Assembly: GCF_020382885.2 (NCBI RefSeq)
Contig: NC_058506.1
Span: 7,006,001-7,070,000 of the forward strand
Source of the DNA: Scatophagus argus
Taxonomy: Eukaryota > Chordata > Actinopteri > Scatophagidae
Reading direction: 5' to 3'
Length of the DNA stretch: 64,000 nucleotides
The position numbers and the translations under genes were made by a program. Under the pieces are notes generated by a model that saw nothing but the letters and a program-made list of their open reading frames with translations, did not search any database and was not told where the DNA came from. Positions 12,834-26,610 of the stretch are shown piece after piece. The stretch's first letter is position 1; every line of letters starts with the position of its first letter.

Positions 12834-15800
12834 CTACATCACGTTTTCAAACAGCTGCATGGATCTCATCATGGTTTCATCCTGCAGACAGAGAAACAAT
12901 CAGAGCAGAATGATGTAATTAAAAAGCAATGTACTGTACCTCTATATAGTGTTTATAGTATGTATTGTAATGTATTGTCAGCCCTGCTGCATAAGCAGTA
13001 TGAAGACAGCAGTTTCCAGATATAACATCATTTTTTTGTGCACATTATGCAGTGAGTTCAGTTTAACAACGCAGGGATGTTTCTGATTGTTTGACACTTG
13101 AGGTCTATACTCTGTGATGTTCAAGCGTATTTTATCTCTTTGTGTATGGCCTCATTTGCACTTACCAATATAAATATAAGGTACATTTGTGCATTTATCT
13201 ATTCAAATTTACAAATTGTACAAAAATGTCATTGTTATATACATAGATGCTTGTCTAGAATTCTTTGATTTTCATGTACTTATGTTTTGCAAAATTGTAA
13301 ACGTACATGTCACAAAGAAATCTAAGCTAAGGATCAGCTGCTTGCCATCAGAAATTTAAATCGCATCTCATGGTCTTCATTGTGGTTAACAGTTCCAAAA
13401 ACCTACTAAATGCACCTCTGTGCTTAAACATGTACTGTATATTTATATAAACCTGATACATTTGTTTGGGAACATCTTTGACTTCAGGTAGATTTATGGC
13501 CTTTATAATCTTTTTCTTTATTCTACCCACTTTGGCACATGTGGTTTAATATTTTTTACATGTTTTGTATATTTTCCTATAATTACATATAGAAATCGAC
13601 AACTCAGATGTTGGACAATACATACCTCTTGGCAGGCTATAATAAACTCCTCTAAAGTCACCACTCCATCCTTGTTTTTATCCATTTTCTGTGAGAAAAC
13701 AATGTAATATAGTCAACATCAAATAGAATCCCAATATCTAGTAATTGTTGTGGGAATATGTTCATACATTAATCGTGAGCTTAAGTTGCAACAAACTTGG
13801 CGTACAGAAACTGTGGAAAAATCTTCCCACTATAAAACACTATAGAACGCAATATGGACAGTTTTAAGGAAAATGTAAAACTGCAACGTTGTTATAGGCA
13901 CCACATGGACTGTCCTCGCTAATGATGCAAAACTTTACAAGCCTTATCCAGAAATGTAGTATATCCATAGTGTCTTGATAAAACCATAGAACTTCATCTG
14001 GGAAGCTGCTAGGATGCTGTGTAGACTCATTGGGTTTTAAATCACCTTTCAGCTGAAATGTTGACTTCTCACTCTTATTTGTGTTAGTCTTATGTATTAA
14101 AAATTAACCTGAAAAAAGGCATCCACATGTTGCTGTGGGACGTCTCCTGTCAGTGCAGGATAGGTGTACCTGCCCATCATGTCATAAATGGCTCTCACAA
14201 TCTCAGTCATTTCCTGAAACAGGAAAGGATTCACAGTGTGGTGACACATATACTTTAGATGACACACAAATATTGTATACATAATTGTGTACACTGTGAC
14301 AGCACAGTCTCACCTCTCTGTTAATGTATCCATCTCTGTTAATGTCATAAAGGTGAAACGTCCACTCAAGCTTTTCTCTCAATGTTCCTCGCAGTAGTAT
14401 AGACAAACCCATTACAAAGTCCTGGCAGCAATAGGACAGAAGGCATACTCAAATTTAAATAAAATAATGAGTTATACTCTATATGAAATGCAATTCTGGA
14501 GGATTTTTCTTTACCTTAAACTTAATGGAGCCATTGTTTGCAGTGTCAAATGCATTGAAAAGATAATGAGCGTACATGCTTGCATCTGCAACACAAAAAA
14601 TGAATGTGTAAGGCTCAGAAAGCTTCAGAAAGCTTCAGAAAGCTATGAAAGACATATGGAGACATGACACTTTACCTCCATGAGGGAAGAACTGTGCGTA
14701 AATGTGTTTAAACGTCTCCTCATTTACAACACCGCTTGGACATTCCTGTGGAAAAAAAAAAAAGATTTGTTGACAATTGCAAAGTTTTCAGTTTGGGTTG
14801 CATGGTTGCATACTAGGCCTGCAGCTAAAGATATTTTCAGGAAAATTACAGTGCTGATGATTAACTATAATGATAATAAATATAAATTTGTCCATTGCAT
14901 TAGTTTTTAACCCAGTACTAACAAAGCTAACAATGTCCTTATGTTCTATGTACAGTGTCTAAGCTGTTAGCATGTGTCTTGTTCAAATAGAAATGATTTG
15001 CTGCATACCATTACTGCTAAATTGGAAAATGTTATCTTTTGGAATTAGGGTTATCTTAACTTTTAATGTATCTGGAACATATCCTCAATCTACTAAAGTA
15101 ATCTAATATTAAAGTCAGGAAAGGTGTGAATACATTCTTGAAACCACGATAGAGGATCTGCAGCTCCTGTTTGGTGAAGTTAGTTTGGGCTTCGAGTTGC
15201 TCAAGACCCTCTGGCCTGTGACACACCATCGTCATCTCGAGCTCATCATCGGTTTTATCTTCAAAGAAGAGAAAGAGAAAGAAAGAAATGAACTTATCAT
15301 CATGTCAAGACTTCAACAACAAACATATACCCTCCCCAGTCTTTAGCAAAAAGAAGCAAAGGGACAACTCAGTGAATCTTGAAAATGTTAAGTTTGCAAG
15401 AAACATATCAAAAATTTGATTAGACAGCAGAAAAGAGTGCTCACGAAGCAGAATGATAAAGCAGATAATATATAGGTAAAAAAAAAAGTGAAAAAGATGT
15501 ATTTGAGAAGAGCTAAATGTACTTTCCCCTCAGGAGCTCAGGGATTTCATTAATGGCGACACTGTGCTCAGTATCAGGGGCTGTGGAGATGGATGGTGGT
15601 TAATGATGTGAAGAGCCATGATTCTGCAGCAGGAAAGTGTTTGTCACTATGCCTGTCTCCAGCTACAGGCAAACACTAACATTCAGTGGACACAATCCAC
15701 TCACCAACGAGTTCTCAAACACAAGCAAATATCCAAGAGAAAACAACCACAAGAAGTGTTCTCTGGAAGTCTTTATTGCTTTCGCTTGCGGTGGCAGACC

Positions 15801-16544
15801 CTTAGAAAACAATGAAACCTAAAGTAGATGAATTTCACACACCTATAGCTTTATTGGAGGGCATATTTACACATGGCATTCTCTGTAGCTTGCATGGTTA
15901 CTTTTATATCTCAACTGGTCCCCAAATTATAAGCATGTGTTGCTTTTCTGGAGACCAAATGATATTTTGTGCTGTATCCTTTAACTGATTTTTTTTAACA
16001 CATTAAATCCAGCTAAAATCAACAATGAGTGTTGTCCAGCAAGCAATGACTTGAAAATGTTAACATGTATGCACACATGTGAGTCCAAACCCGCTTTGTT
16101 CTGTAGCTGTGTCAGCATCAATTGTCTCAATCAGCCTCTAAGAAAAGGAGATTAAAATTAATTTAATACTACTGCTTTTCGAATAGCCCTGATGACTCAT
16201 TCATTTCTTACTCAAAAGTAGTGTCAAGGCTAATCCTCAACACTGATTATAGTCATAATACGCCATAATCTGCCAGAGGCTATCCTTATATTATTCTAAG
16301 AATTTATATAAAGTATCCTTTTGGTCATCCACTCTTGAGCAATTCAAAAATCAACCATGTGTGACAACAATATGAAAGTAAGCTCTAGCTACATTTGTTT
16401 CTTTGTATTAAAGGCCCATGGAAATAAAGAGTCAGTAATAACAAAAGGTAACATGATGTGAGTTGAGTGTTCAAATGATGAGTGCTCGAGGGAGAGTTTA
16501 GGTTAAATGATTTTCTGTTTGGAAGAAAAATCCAAGTATAGATG

Positions 16545-16590
<46 letters not shown>

Positions 16591-19500
16591 CAGATAGATA
16601 GATATACTTTACTGATCCCAGGCTGGGAAATTGCAGAAAGTATGTTCTAGGTCAGATTTGTAACAGTTGGAAATGGGACACCTCACCTTGATTTTCGTAT
16701 ACAAGAATAAATGTTTTTGCATTTATCTTTGAATCAGCTTCTTTTGGATCCAGTTTGTTATTTATTTATTAGATTTTAGTTTCAGTACATGCAAAAAGGT
16801 CTCAGCTATCAGTAAACTGCTTGCAGCCACGCACATGCGTTCATTGAGATCAAACACATTCTCAAGGCTTCCAAACATGTAGATTACATACATTATTTAT
16901 CAACCTGCCCTGTTAGGGTCCTGGTACTTCAGTAATGTGAACTTACAAATTCAAAAGAGATCTTCCTCATGCATGGAGAACTATTAGGAGAACTCAGATG
17001 CCAGCTAAGCAATTTATTGTGACATTAGCGTGCTCTGAGATAAATTTGCCCTACACCTTGAGGATTTTTGTTTTTTCAACTGAATGCTGAACTGGTGTGT
17101 AATATTTCAAATATTTACTGTCAGTTATCAGGTGAACATACAGCATGTGTTTATATGTATTGCTTTGCCTCAGCCTTCTTACTGATTTATAAAAAGGTGT
17201 CGCACACAATTTGTACATGCATGACAACAAACAGCTAAAGGTGTTGTTTTGTTGTACTTTATTCTTTGTGCCAGGGTGCCTTTGCTTTCCTCCACATGCG
17301 ATAGTGTGATCAGAAACAGATGAAATGAAATGAGGGTGAGAAAAGGAAAAGGATAGAGGTGTTGATTAGGAGGGGTGAGACATTGGGAAGAGAGAAAGGA
17401 GGAGGTGGCAGAGTGTGAAGGAAAAAGGTGAGAGAAAGAGAACAACACATGGCAGATCAGGATTAGACAATATGCTGAGAGAACACTAAAAAAGAAAAAT
17501 GGAATTCAGTTAAAGACTTTTTGAATTTGAGGCTTGCTAGTAATGACTAGATTTTGATAGTCTAGGGCTGAAAACACTTATTAAGAATAAAAATCTTACC
17601 AGAGGAGAAAATTATCGCATTAGCGGATTACAAACAAGGCAGAATGCGGAGGGCTTTCTACCAATATTCCTTGCACCGATGCTTCAATGCAAGACAGGAG
17701 TCTCGATGGAAATGGTGCAACAGCTGCGCTGCACATAAACGTGCATCATCATGTACTGAATGAAGGAAATGATGAAGGTAAGTAGAGGCATGTGTCAGAT
17801 GGTAATTTTACAGATAGACAGCAGCTCTGTCATACTGATAATAATGACAACTGCTGCAGAAGCTTTGGCCTAGCAGTGTTTACATACACCAACTGTTTGA
17901 GTCACTGGTTGTTAAAGTGATGCAGGCCCAAGTGTAGCTTGGACTGTTCACAACATGTTGGATCTTCTGGTTATGTAGGGGGCACTCGCAAGGTAGCCCA
18001 AAATGAATGGCGCCTTATGGAGCTGTAGCCCCTGCGATTGACTGGCGTCCAGTCCAGGGTGTACTCTGCCTCTCGCCCGTAGTTAGCTGGGATAGGCTCC
18101 AGCTCCCCGTGACCCTAATGGACAAGCGATATATAGAAAATGAATGAATGATTGAATTATTTATGTATTACACACCAGTTTATGGCATTCGCCATTTTGG
18201 TTTCACGCATCAATCGAGGGCTAATTCTGTTTTTGTTGTTGTTTTTTGTTCGAAAGTCTGCGGTAGCTATTGTTAGGTAAATGCTTACAGACTATAAAAC
18301 ATAAAACTGAAACCGGATTATTGTGGTTATGTTCACCTAATGATAATTGAAGTTAACCTATTGTAACATAACATTGGTAATTGTAAATTTTTAACCAACC
18401 AATCAGCACACATTGGCAGAATGCTAGCTCTTTGTGGCAAAACCATCTGCTCTGTAAGAAAAACAAATGGCCATAAATATTTTTCTTTTCAATCTTTATC
18501 TGTAATAAATACTGTATTTGCAAGCACTAAATTAAAGTATGGGCGTCTTTGTCTAGAAGTAGATGCAATCAATTATTTTAGCCACTTTGCTCCACCCACT
18601 CCCTTTCATTGAGAACTACTTCGCAAGTGCCTTCTAGAAGGGCTGTGCTTGTAACCTCACAGTGATGAAAAAACTCCAGGACATTACTGTATCCATCCAA
18701 GAGTAAAGAGATATCACATTTTTATTAATGAATTTAAGAGGTACTGGTGCCATAGGAGCCCCACTGGTATTGGTCTTGAGAGTGGTATCAGTCTTTTCCA
18801 ACTACTTCATCACACAGAGGGTTATTTCAGAATGACCAATAACAGTTCCTTTCTAATTTGTTTTATTCTTACATTCTTCAAATATTCTGTGACCTTGAGT
18901 TCTGGCAAACCAGACACTCCAGACATATCCACCATACTGGTGACATATACTGTGGAATGTTTGTACTGGTCCCTGGTGATATAAGCAACAAGTCCTTAAG
19001 ACAAGAAATATCAGGCATATTTTAAGAAAATATTTTGGCTCATTGTACACATACAGTATATTCACCTTATGATCAGTGATCTACAACATACTATTGTATG
19101 TATTTTCTGATTGCGACTCATTTAGATTTGCATCCTGCTCTGACCTGCCTCTTTGCTCTAATTCATGTGCTGCTGTGATTACTTATTTTCCCTCCTGAGG
19201 ATTAATAAGGTCTTATCTGTCTTGTCTTATCTCATATAGCTCATATAGCATGACTGGAAACACAAGACAAACTTTACCATTTATCTCAAAGGCTTTTATC
19301 AAAACAAGGACAAATGATTCCATCTTGTCTGCACAAAAACTAAGTCCAAGCATCACCTTTGTGTTATGGGATATTGCATCCAATACCAGAGAGCAATGGC
19401 TTTGTTTGCCACCACATGTATTACATCTGTATTTCTTGCTACTATAAATCCATCATTCATCCTTGCTCAGAATTGTTCACACTCTTCTATTATAGCCCTA

Positions 19501-20317
19501 CAACCCAGTCTCCATGACAACGAGGATCTCAAGCATAAGGCTGGGAAGAGGTATGATATGTGAGCTGCGTGTTAACTCACATCCTTTTGCCTGAGCCCTC
19601 CAGCTCTCCCCTTTTTTCTGTCATTCTTTTGCTCGCTCACTCACTTACTCACACACTATTAATGGACATACACACAAACATGCACAACACACACGCACAC
19701 GTGATCATTGAGTCAGGGGCAGTGATTTTGCGTTTCGATATTTTCAAGGACATCCCGCTTCATGGTATACTGGATATATCTCTCCATCATCTCTCCATCA
19801 TGGGCACAGTGTTATGCCTCACACCCCACACCTCATGTCGTTCAATCCCTCCGAATTCTGCTGTCACTTCTTCAAGTGAATATTTAGTAAAATAATACTT
19901 TTATATTAACACTTGTGTAAATAGCATAGCTGCAATTGTCTAATGCACTTAAGTGTATATGACATTTTGTGCCATTTGGTTACATATAAGTAACATTCGG
20001 TAAATACATCAGGCAGTCTATTCTTGCTATTTTCTGACTGACTTCCTTGCTCAATAATTTATAGTCACTCCACAGAAATATGGCAATTATAGAAATGTTA
20101 AATTGCTTATGTTAAATGTGCATGTGTTCAATGCATAGAAAATAACATTCAGAAAATAACGTTTTCTTTCTAAGGTTATTTCTCTCTGCTGTCAGTTTAG
20201 TCGAGCCCTCTGTTGCTCTTTGTCTTTACTCCATCTTTTTCTCACTAATGTTGACGTACCTCTGGAAGGTCTCCTCTGCTTGGTTTGCATGGTCAACGTG
20301 CCCACCACAGCACCCAT
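12834..20317 (-). CDS. kcnip1: Kv channel-interacting protein 1 (KChIP1), isoform with N-terminus [14 protein letters not shown]
   Basis: Eight coding exons join in phase: 20317-20260, 15258-15134, 14745-14676, 14585-14515, 14421-14314, 14213-14109, 13688-13626 and 12881-12834, giving 215 aa. KChIP1 is a neuronal calcium-sensor subunit that binds the Kv4 N-terminus and alters A-type current trafficking and inactivation. The N-terminus starts MG, as expected for N-myristoylation. The core follows with [21 protein letters not shown] and LYRGFKN. EF1 is degenerate (ECPSG). EF2 has its loop at about 98-109, EF3 at 134-145 (D-x-N-x-D-G-Y-I-N-x-x-E) and EF4 at 182-193 ([12 protein letters not shown]). 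The protein ends FENVM; NVM is the KCNIP1 ending, while the other KChIPs end NVI. Intron 1 is about 5 kb. The exon 2 donor AAT/gtattc is weak but lies at the conserved FKN/ECPSG boundary. Confidence 0.95.
16541..16640 (-). repeat. (GATA)n microsatellite joined to a retroelement 3' end
   Basis: GATA/TAGA units run from 16541 to about 16605 and are followed by tactttactgatcccag and a ggaaattgcag block. On the minus strand this reads as GGGATCAGTAAAGTAT then TCTA repeats, the usual fish retroposon 3' end with a microsatellite tail. Only the terminal part of the element is present. Confidence 0.6.
18010..18150 (+). mobile_element. 5'-truncated copy of a tRNA-headed SINE family
   Basis: GATTGACTGGCGTCCAGTCC, GGGTGTACTCTGCCTCTCGC and GCTGGGATAGGCTCCAGC match the 3' half of the copies at 22896 and 51090. 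The copy ends with a (GAAT)n-type tail. A direct aaaatgaatg occurs on both sides and could be a target-site duplication, but the tail sequence makes this uncertain. Confidence 0.7.
20260..20317 (-). CDS. kcnip1: kcnip1 alternative first coding exon A (myristoylation-type start)
   Basis: ATG at 20317-20315 opens 19 codons plus one base ([19 protein letters not shown] + G), followed by the donor G/gtacgtc. The peptide lines up with the human KCNIP1 start MGAVMGTFSS and its QTKQRRPSK end. The single trailing base pairs with the AT opening of exon 2 to make Asp, giving [13 protein letters not shown]. Gly2 fits N-myristoylation, which targets KChIP1 to membranes. Sequence upstream to about 20600 is probably its 5' UTR and promoter. 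Confidence 0.92.
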
Positions 20318-22895
20318 GTTGTCACCGTGGAAACCAGCCTGGTCAAACAAGCCAATAGTCCTCTATTTATTTCACGGTCTTGTCAGCCTGTCGTTCTGTC
20401 TTAATCTGTCTCCACAGCTGTGTATCTTAAAGGGGCTTTGCCCCTGTTGTTTCCTCTCTCGCCGGTTTCAGATCTGTCACTGAGGGACGACTCTCTTCTC
20501 TGAGCTGATTCGGATCTCTTTCTCCAAACACACACACAAGCTGCTCCTGCCTTTCTGCGCCACTCCCTCGTTCTGTGCCTCATTCTACTCATCTGTCAGC
20601 CTTTCCCCCCTCATTGTAGCTCCCTGCCTCCTCATGGCCTCATGTTATTGTGGTATGCTGGTAAGCAATGATCTACTCAGTAATAACACCACTGACAAGT
20701 GAATGGTAGCAGGTGAAGGTCATGTATTTAAATCTATCAGATCTTCACACACACACACATACACACAAAGAGAGATACAGTGGTTAATGATGACTTCAGT
20801 TCAAAAGCACTTCAAATGAACACCCTTGTCCCTGATTCATTGTTTGTACCATAATGAGCCAGTAGATATATGTTAGCTGTGAAGCCCGCTTGTGTGTGTT
20901 TGTGTGTTAATTCACCACAGTAAAATGGTTATACCTTATACTCTCTCTTTCACTCTCATTACAAATCTATGGACAACAGAAAATGATTTTTTTTTCCTGT
21001 GAAGAACATTAGAGTGTTTAATGATGTCAATTAATATTCATGGAGCAGTTTCAATTTAAGAAAATGAGACTGTGTGCGCTGGGAAAAGGAAAATGGAAAG
21101 GAGTCGCATTTGTTTTCCTGTAAGTGTTTCGCATTAAAACTCAACCAGCTTTGCTGGAACCAGCAGTAAATGTTTCTTATATTTTAAGTGCTCTCTGTAT
21201 TTAAACAGTATCATTCACTGCAGTAAAAGGCATCTAATGGGTAAGAATCTCTTAGAAAAGATATTGCTGTAGTCTGTTGTGGGATTTGATATGTTATCTG
21301 ACAGTGATTCTCTGCAGGACTCATCCGAAGATCTAGATTCACAATTATATAATCAAAGGAAGGACGTTTAAAAAGCCATTGCTTGGCTCTGTGTGAGGTC
21401 CATATAATGTGAAGGGATGGAGTGAAGCACAAAACATGCGAATGTCTTTAAATATCCCACTGGCTGCAAACTAGAAAAAAATGACTCTGTATATGTTTGT
21501 GTGTGTGTGTATGTGTAGGTTGGGAGCTTTCTTGGTTTAAAAAATTCATGGTCTGCCATTTTTTTTCAATGCTGCTTCAGCTTTCAGAAAAAAAAGCACT
21601 ACAGATCCTAAATTTGGTGGTCTTAAATCCACTCACTGTTTATTCTCACAGTTACATAAGCCTTGAATACCTGTCTTTTCTCTGCTCTGTCTATGCACTG
21701 TTTGAATAACTGAGGACAGCACAGAACTAAGCAGGCAACTGGTATTCAAATAAAGTGTGTGTGAGAAAGAGTGAGAGTGAATATGCGTGTGGTTTGCTGA
21801 GGGCAGTCCTCTGATTGCTCAGGTAGAGCTGAGATAAGAACTTAACATGCAAGTCATGCATAATTCTGATATATGTTCACCTCTCTCACGCTGCATGGCC
21901 TACCTTTTGCTTACAGTCCTTTGCCTTTTTGCATTCAAATTTGCTCCATTCAAATACTGTCATACTAAAATAAAGATGTTATCTATTCACCTTCACAGAC
22001 ACTCAGGCCTTTCATGCAGTGATTTTCCTGCATTTTACTATCAAATATTCATTACTCTTACTATCTGGAAAAATCAGCACAATCACTTCATCTCAGACCG
22101 GGAAGCATAAAAAAAAGTTCCCCACATGCACACACACACTTGCAGATAGAGAATTAAGTATTCAGATTACTATAAGTAACTGCTGTAATCCCCATGACAG
22201 ATGTTTGCCATCTGGAGCTGCTTTCTGCACCATATCTCTCTGTACCAAGGACACCGCACTGCAGTTTCACTTTATCTCTTTAACATCTTTTAACCAGTTC
22301 ATGATCTACTCAGGTTCAGCTCAGCACCACCGACAGGGAGGTGAAAAAAGTTGAAAGATCAGTAGAAATAAAAATGCTTTTTTTTAAAATCGAGATTAAT
22401 CACATGATTTCCAATATAAACAACAGATTCATGAGGGATGGCTTTCGTTTTCACTGACTTGTTTGCTTTCATTTCTGAGCTCATCACTCTTTCAATCTCC
22501 CACTGCTTTCATCTTTCACTCTTTAATTCATGAAAAGACACAAACTCATAGACTGTAAATGTGATAAAAAAAACAAACAAACATGTTTTTCATAAACATA
22601 AAAATAAATATATATTTTAAAACACAAAAAACACTTGACCCGAGAGAAATTGCAGTGTCTGTTTTGGTGTGAGATGGCAGTTTGGGTTATCGAGTCTCAT
22701 TAAGTGAAAACTCCTATCAGTGAATTATTTCGTCCCTTCTGCTCTCTTCTTCTTAACATTCCTCTGTCCCCTGCACTCTCCACATTAGAACTGTAGTGTG
22801 CTTTAAGAGTTGATATACAACATGAGCAAAAATTAACAGTATAACAACATATATACAGAATATATAGTATCCGACTACGGTGCATGCATGTTATT

Positions 22896-23261
22896 TTAGA
22901 TTCGTTTTCTATCCTGCTTATCCATCAGGGTCGCGGGGGGGAGGAGGGGGCTGGAGCCTATGACACCTGACTATGGGTGAGAGGCAGGGTTCACCCTGGA
23001 CTGGTCGCCTATCAATCACAGGGCTGGTGGCACAGAAAGACAACCACACACTCACACAATCACACCTAGGGGCAATGTACAGTAGCCAATTAGTCTAATG
23101 TGTGTGTTTTTGGGATTGTGGGAGGTACCCAGGGAGTACCTGGAGAAAACCCACGCAGGCACAGGGAGAACATGCAAACTCTACACAGAAGGGCCCAGAC
23201 CGGGATTCGAACCCTCTTGCTATGAGGCGACAGTGCTAACCACTGCACCACCGTGCTGCCC
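22896..23261 (-). mobile_element. Near full-length tRNA-headed SINE with an 11-bp target-site duplication
   Basis: On the minus strand the element opens with a tRNA-like head. TGGTTAGCACTG resembles an A box, and GGTTCGAATCC is an exact B box of the RNA polymerase III internal promoter. The body includes GGAGTTTGCATGTTCTCCC-like text and the GGGATAGGCTCC-type segment in altered form. The 3' end is GATGGATAAGCAGGATAGAA. The flanks carry the same 11 bases, TGCATGTTATT, at 22885-22895 and 23262-23272. That is the mark of LINE-assisted retroposition. Confidence 0.85.
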
Positions 23262-24589
23262 TGCATGTTATTCAAATATATAAATTGAAAATTTAATTGT
23301 AGTGATTTATCAACTTACTGAGCTACTTTCTGTTTGATAGCTTCAGCTGAGAAATGGAAAATAATAAAAACAAATATTTACTATTTTGGTAAAAGGGACA
23401 TTATTTTGGGTATTTGGAATGTATATTTGAGCCAAATATTTATTAAAACCTTCTAAAAATATCAGTAAGAGGTTTTTGAAGATGTAACTTTCCACTTCAA
23501 AAACAGGAATAGAGTAATACAAATAATAATACAAATCTCTTGTAAAAACCACCACCGTGATGGAGATACAAGTCAGCAGATACACAAATGTAATTAGCTT
23601 TCACTCACATAAATATGATGGTGACTGTGCTGTATTAACAGCTCAGAGCTAATGAAAGTCATAACTTCATTGTTAATCTAAGGGTGTCTTCTGTTAGCAT
23701 ATAGCCCATAGCACTCACTCCTTCTGAGCATATTGTAGTGTTACTCTTTGACCAACAGATGGCAGCAGAGTGCAACATTCGTTCATCCGGTCAGCAGCTT
23801 GGCTCGCCACTGCAAACATGCTTTGCTTATGACTAAATACAAAGAGATCAAAAAATTGTAGGGAGAACATATAGTATCCCACTACAGTACTACACATCAC
23901 CAACCATCACCATACTCTGCATTGCACCAAATCCTGATTTGTCTATTAAGAATGAGTTCTTTATGTAAACACAGGATAGTAAAACAATGCAGCGGGAGAG
24001 AATTAAGTTGGTGAATGAAACACAGAGGAGGCAAGAGATAAAAATAAATCTAGATGAAGACAGTTACATAAAAGTATGTAGTGAGGTGCTGTAAAAAATT
24101 AAAAGCAGAGACACACACTGTCAGCTTCCATCCACTGTTTTTAGAGCCACAGAAGAAGAGAGAGGGAGAATCAGATGAGAGGGAAGAAGGAAAGGAAAGA
24201 GATTTTGAGGAAATGGTTCACAAATGCAGGGCAATGCTGTTAATTCTGCCATAGGTTTTGGTCACAGTAGAAACATATCTGGCAGTACACTGGCCAGAGA
24301 TTTGAACTGGTCTCTGCAGTGTGGGATGATGAGACTCTTGCTGCAAGGTTATATGTGTAAAGGACACAAATGTGACTTGTAATAGCTAGAGACAAGTGCA
24401 GCATGGGGCTGGGTACACTCCTGCTCTGTCCAATAGGACTCTATGTGAAAAATGTTGTAATCAAAAGAAAGTGTATTGCCTATTATAATAACATGACTGT
24501 TTAGAGCGAGACACTGATCAGTAGCTACTGTGGCTACAAAAGATAATTATGGAATAATGAATGCTAAACTACTATTCTCGCAGAGGCCT

Positions 24590-24860
24590 AGAGACGAGTT
24601 GGACTCGAGTCAAAATTTTCAACTCGAATAAGCCAGAAAATTACAGAGAAAGAAGCAGCAACTCTCAATGCCATTTGACATTTTAAGTTGCACAAAGAGT
24701 AGTGAATCAAGGCTCTGCTGTTAAAATGGCACATTATGACTCATTTAGAACTCAGAACTCAAAGTTTAGATCTTTGGATTTGACTGGAGACTTGTCAGCC
24801 TTGAGTTGTAACTTGATTTGTGACTTGAGTACAAAGACTTGAGACTTACTTGTGACTATA
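24590..24860. repeat. Low-complexity block rich in ACTTGAG/ACTCGAG motifs
   Basis: The block contains gttggactcgagtc, cagccttgagttgtaacttg, gtgacttgagtac and gacttgagacttac within about 270 bases. This patchwork of CTTGA and CTCGA words recalls a known style of fish dispersed repeat. Its edges are not clear. Confidence 0.4.
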
Positions 24861-26289
24861 TATGTAACAGTGGCCTAAGAGGAGAGGAGTCATACAGTCA
24901 GTGAAGTGACTCTGCATTCCTTTGTACTGCAATATTTATCTCATTTGCTATCACTGATCAAAGATCATTAACCACACGACATTCACATTTTAATATTAAA
25001 TGATCAGTTTCAGTTTAAATTAACACCTGGCATGCCGGACTGTCACATGTGAAAATGTTAATAATTGGGTTATTGATAATAGTGTTGAGGTTAATTTCTC
25101 AGTGGCAATGAGAAGTTGTTGCTCTTGTCTGAACCTAAATAAGTTACTAATTTCTTTATTATGAAATTTCACTATGCAGAGTGCCTGGTTTCATTTAGGG
25201 ATGCTACTAACAATGTGTCTGGCTTGTATTTGTCTTTGAATCATGGATTGGAAAAGAGCAATTTTAATTTTTAAACTAAACATAGAGGATGGTTAGCATG
25301 GGTGTGGGTGTATTTTTAGGAAAATAGAGCAAGCCGAAAGACGGAAATAGTCCAAATGTTGAATCAACCAACCACTGATCGGACTTTACTGCTCTGTCCT
25401 GTTGTGTTTATTGTGTATCATGTAAATACTCATTAGCAGCCTGTGTAATGTAAGTCTACTGTAGTCATACACTCATACACATTAACTATTCATAGTTAGC
25501 ACTGACAGCTATTGGTGGTTTCTTACATCTTACAGATTACAACAAAACCATTCTTAAAAGCAGAACTATGTGACACAAAGGTTTTAAGTGCAGTATAAAA
25601 GTATACACACTTGAAATACAGCAGCCACAAGGGACCTAAGACTAACAGCAAGAGTCATTCAGCTTAGAGCCTCAGGCATATCACCAGCCCTGTTTCTGCA
25701 ACTCTGACACTGCAGCTCGCAATGTTGAAAGGTCTGAAAATGAATAAACATGGTGCGTTTGTAAGTAGAGCACAGTAAAGGTTAACAGGCGTAGTTACGT
25801 TTCATGTCGCTTTTTATAGGTATAACTGTGTGCAGGCAAAGATGCATAAAAGCCAAACTACAGGATATACGTGCTGGAGACAAGGGATTTAACATTCTTC
25901 AGGCTAGCTGACACGGTTGCGTGTGTGAAGCTGAATATGCATGTGTGTGCATATTTTCACGTCTTCTTCCATGCATACAATAGCATGCAGGTCTTCTGCA
26001 CAATATATGGAGCGGAGATGATTCCTTGAGACAGGATTATGAGCAAATTATAAAGATCAACGCTTTCTATTCTGTTGCTTGAAAATGTCTTGCACTGTAT
26101 TGTTTTCCGTGTTGCCGACCACTGTCACGTGACTTTGACATTTAGAACCCAACACGATAGTTTTGCAAACTCTAAATGAAGCTGTATTTGGTTGACAGTA
26201 TACTCAAAATGTGTATTTTTGGACAGATTAAAGCTGCAAAACACACACACACAAAAAAAAAAAAACTGCCCCCATTGAGAAAACACAAA

Positions 26290-26610
26290 CTTGAAAATTG
26301 GTGTCATGCATTAAAAGACAGATCTTCACTGATCTCATTCGCACTATTACTTGTCTCACTTGCACTTTTCTTCATTTGTACAACTCTGCAATAGTGCTGT
26401 AAATACTGTTACCATCTGGTCCCTGTTCACTGGTTATATCTTTTATTCTGGTTGTTTTTATATTTATATAGTGTTGTTTTTATATTTATAGCATTAGTAT
26501 TGTAGGTTTTGGGCTTATACCGGGACCAGGGAAACTAATTTCGTTCCACCTCATGTTTCTACATGTGTGAAATGACAATAAAGCTCCTTGAATCCTTGAA
26601 TCCTTGAATA
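26290..26610 (+). repeat. 3' end of a non-LTR retroelement with an 8-bp repeat tail
   Basis: The segment AATTTCGTTCCACCTC, then tgtgtgaaatgacaataaagc, then three copies of CCTTGAAT, is a familiar ending of dispersed fish elements. The AATAAAG just before the tail would serve as its own poly(A) signal. The 5' limit is a guess. Confidence 0.55.

Larger units (their letters stand above)
15259..20259 (-). other. kcnip1 intron 1 (exon A form)
   Basis: About 5 kb with no other exon that I can support. It contains a GATA microsatellite with a LINE-like end (16541-16640) and a truncated SINE (18010-18150). The rest is AT-rich unique-looking DNA. Confidence 0.6.

Noticed and set aside
15530..15620. 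Possible extra kcnip1 first exon on the minus strand starting MALHIIN
   Set aside because: The frame ends in a stop before any in-phase donor, and it has no likeness to known KChIP N-termini.
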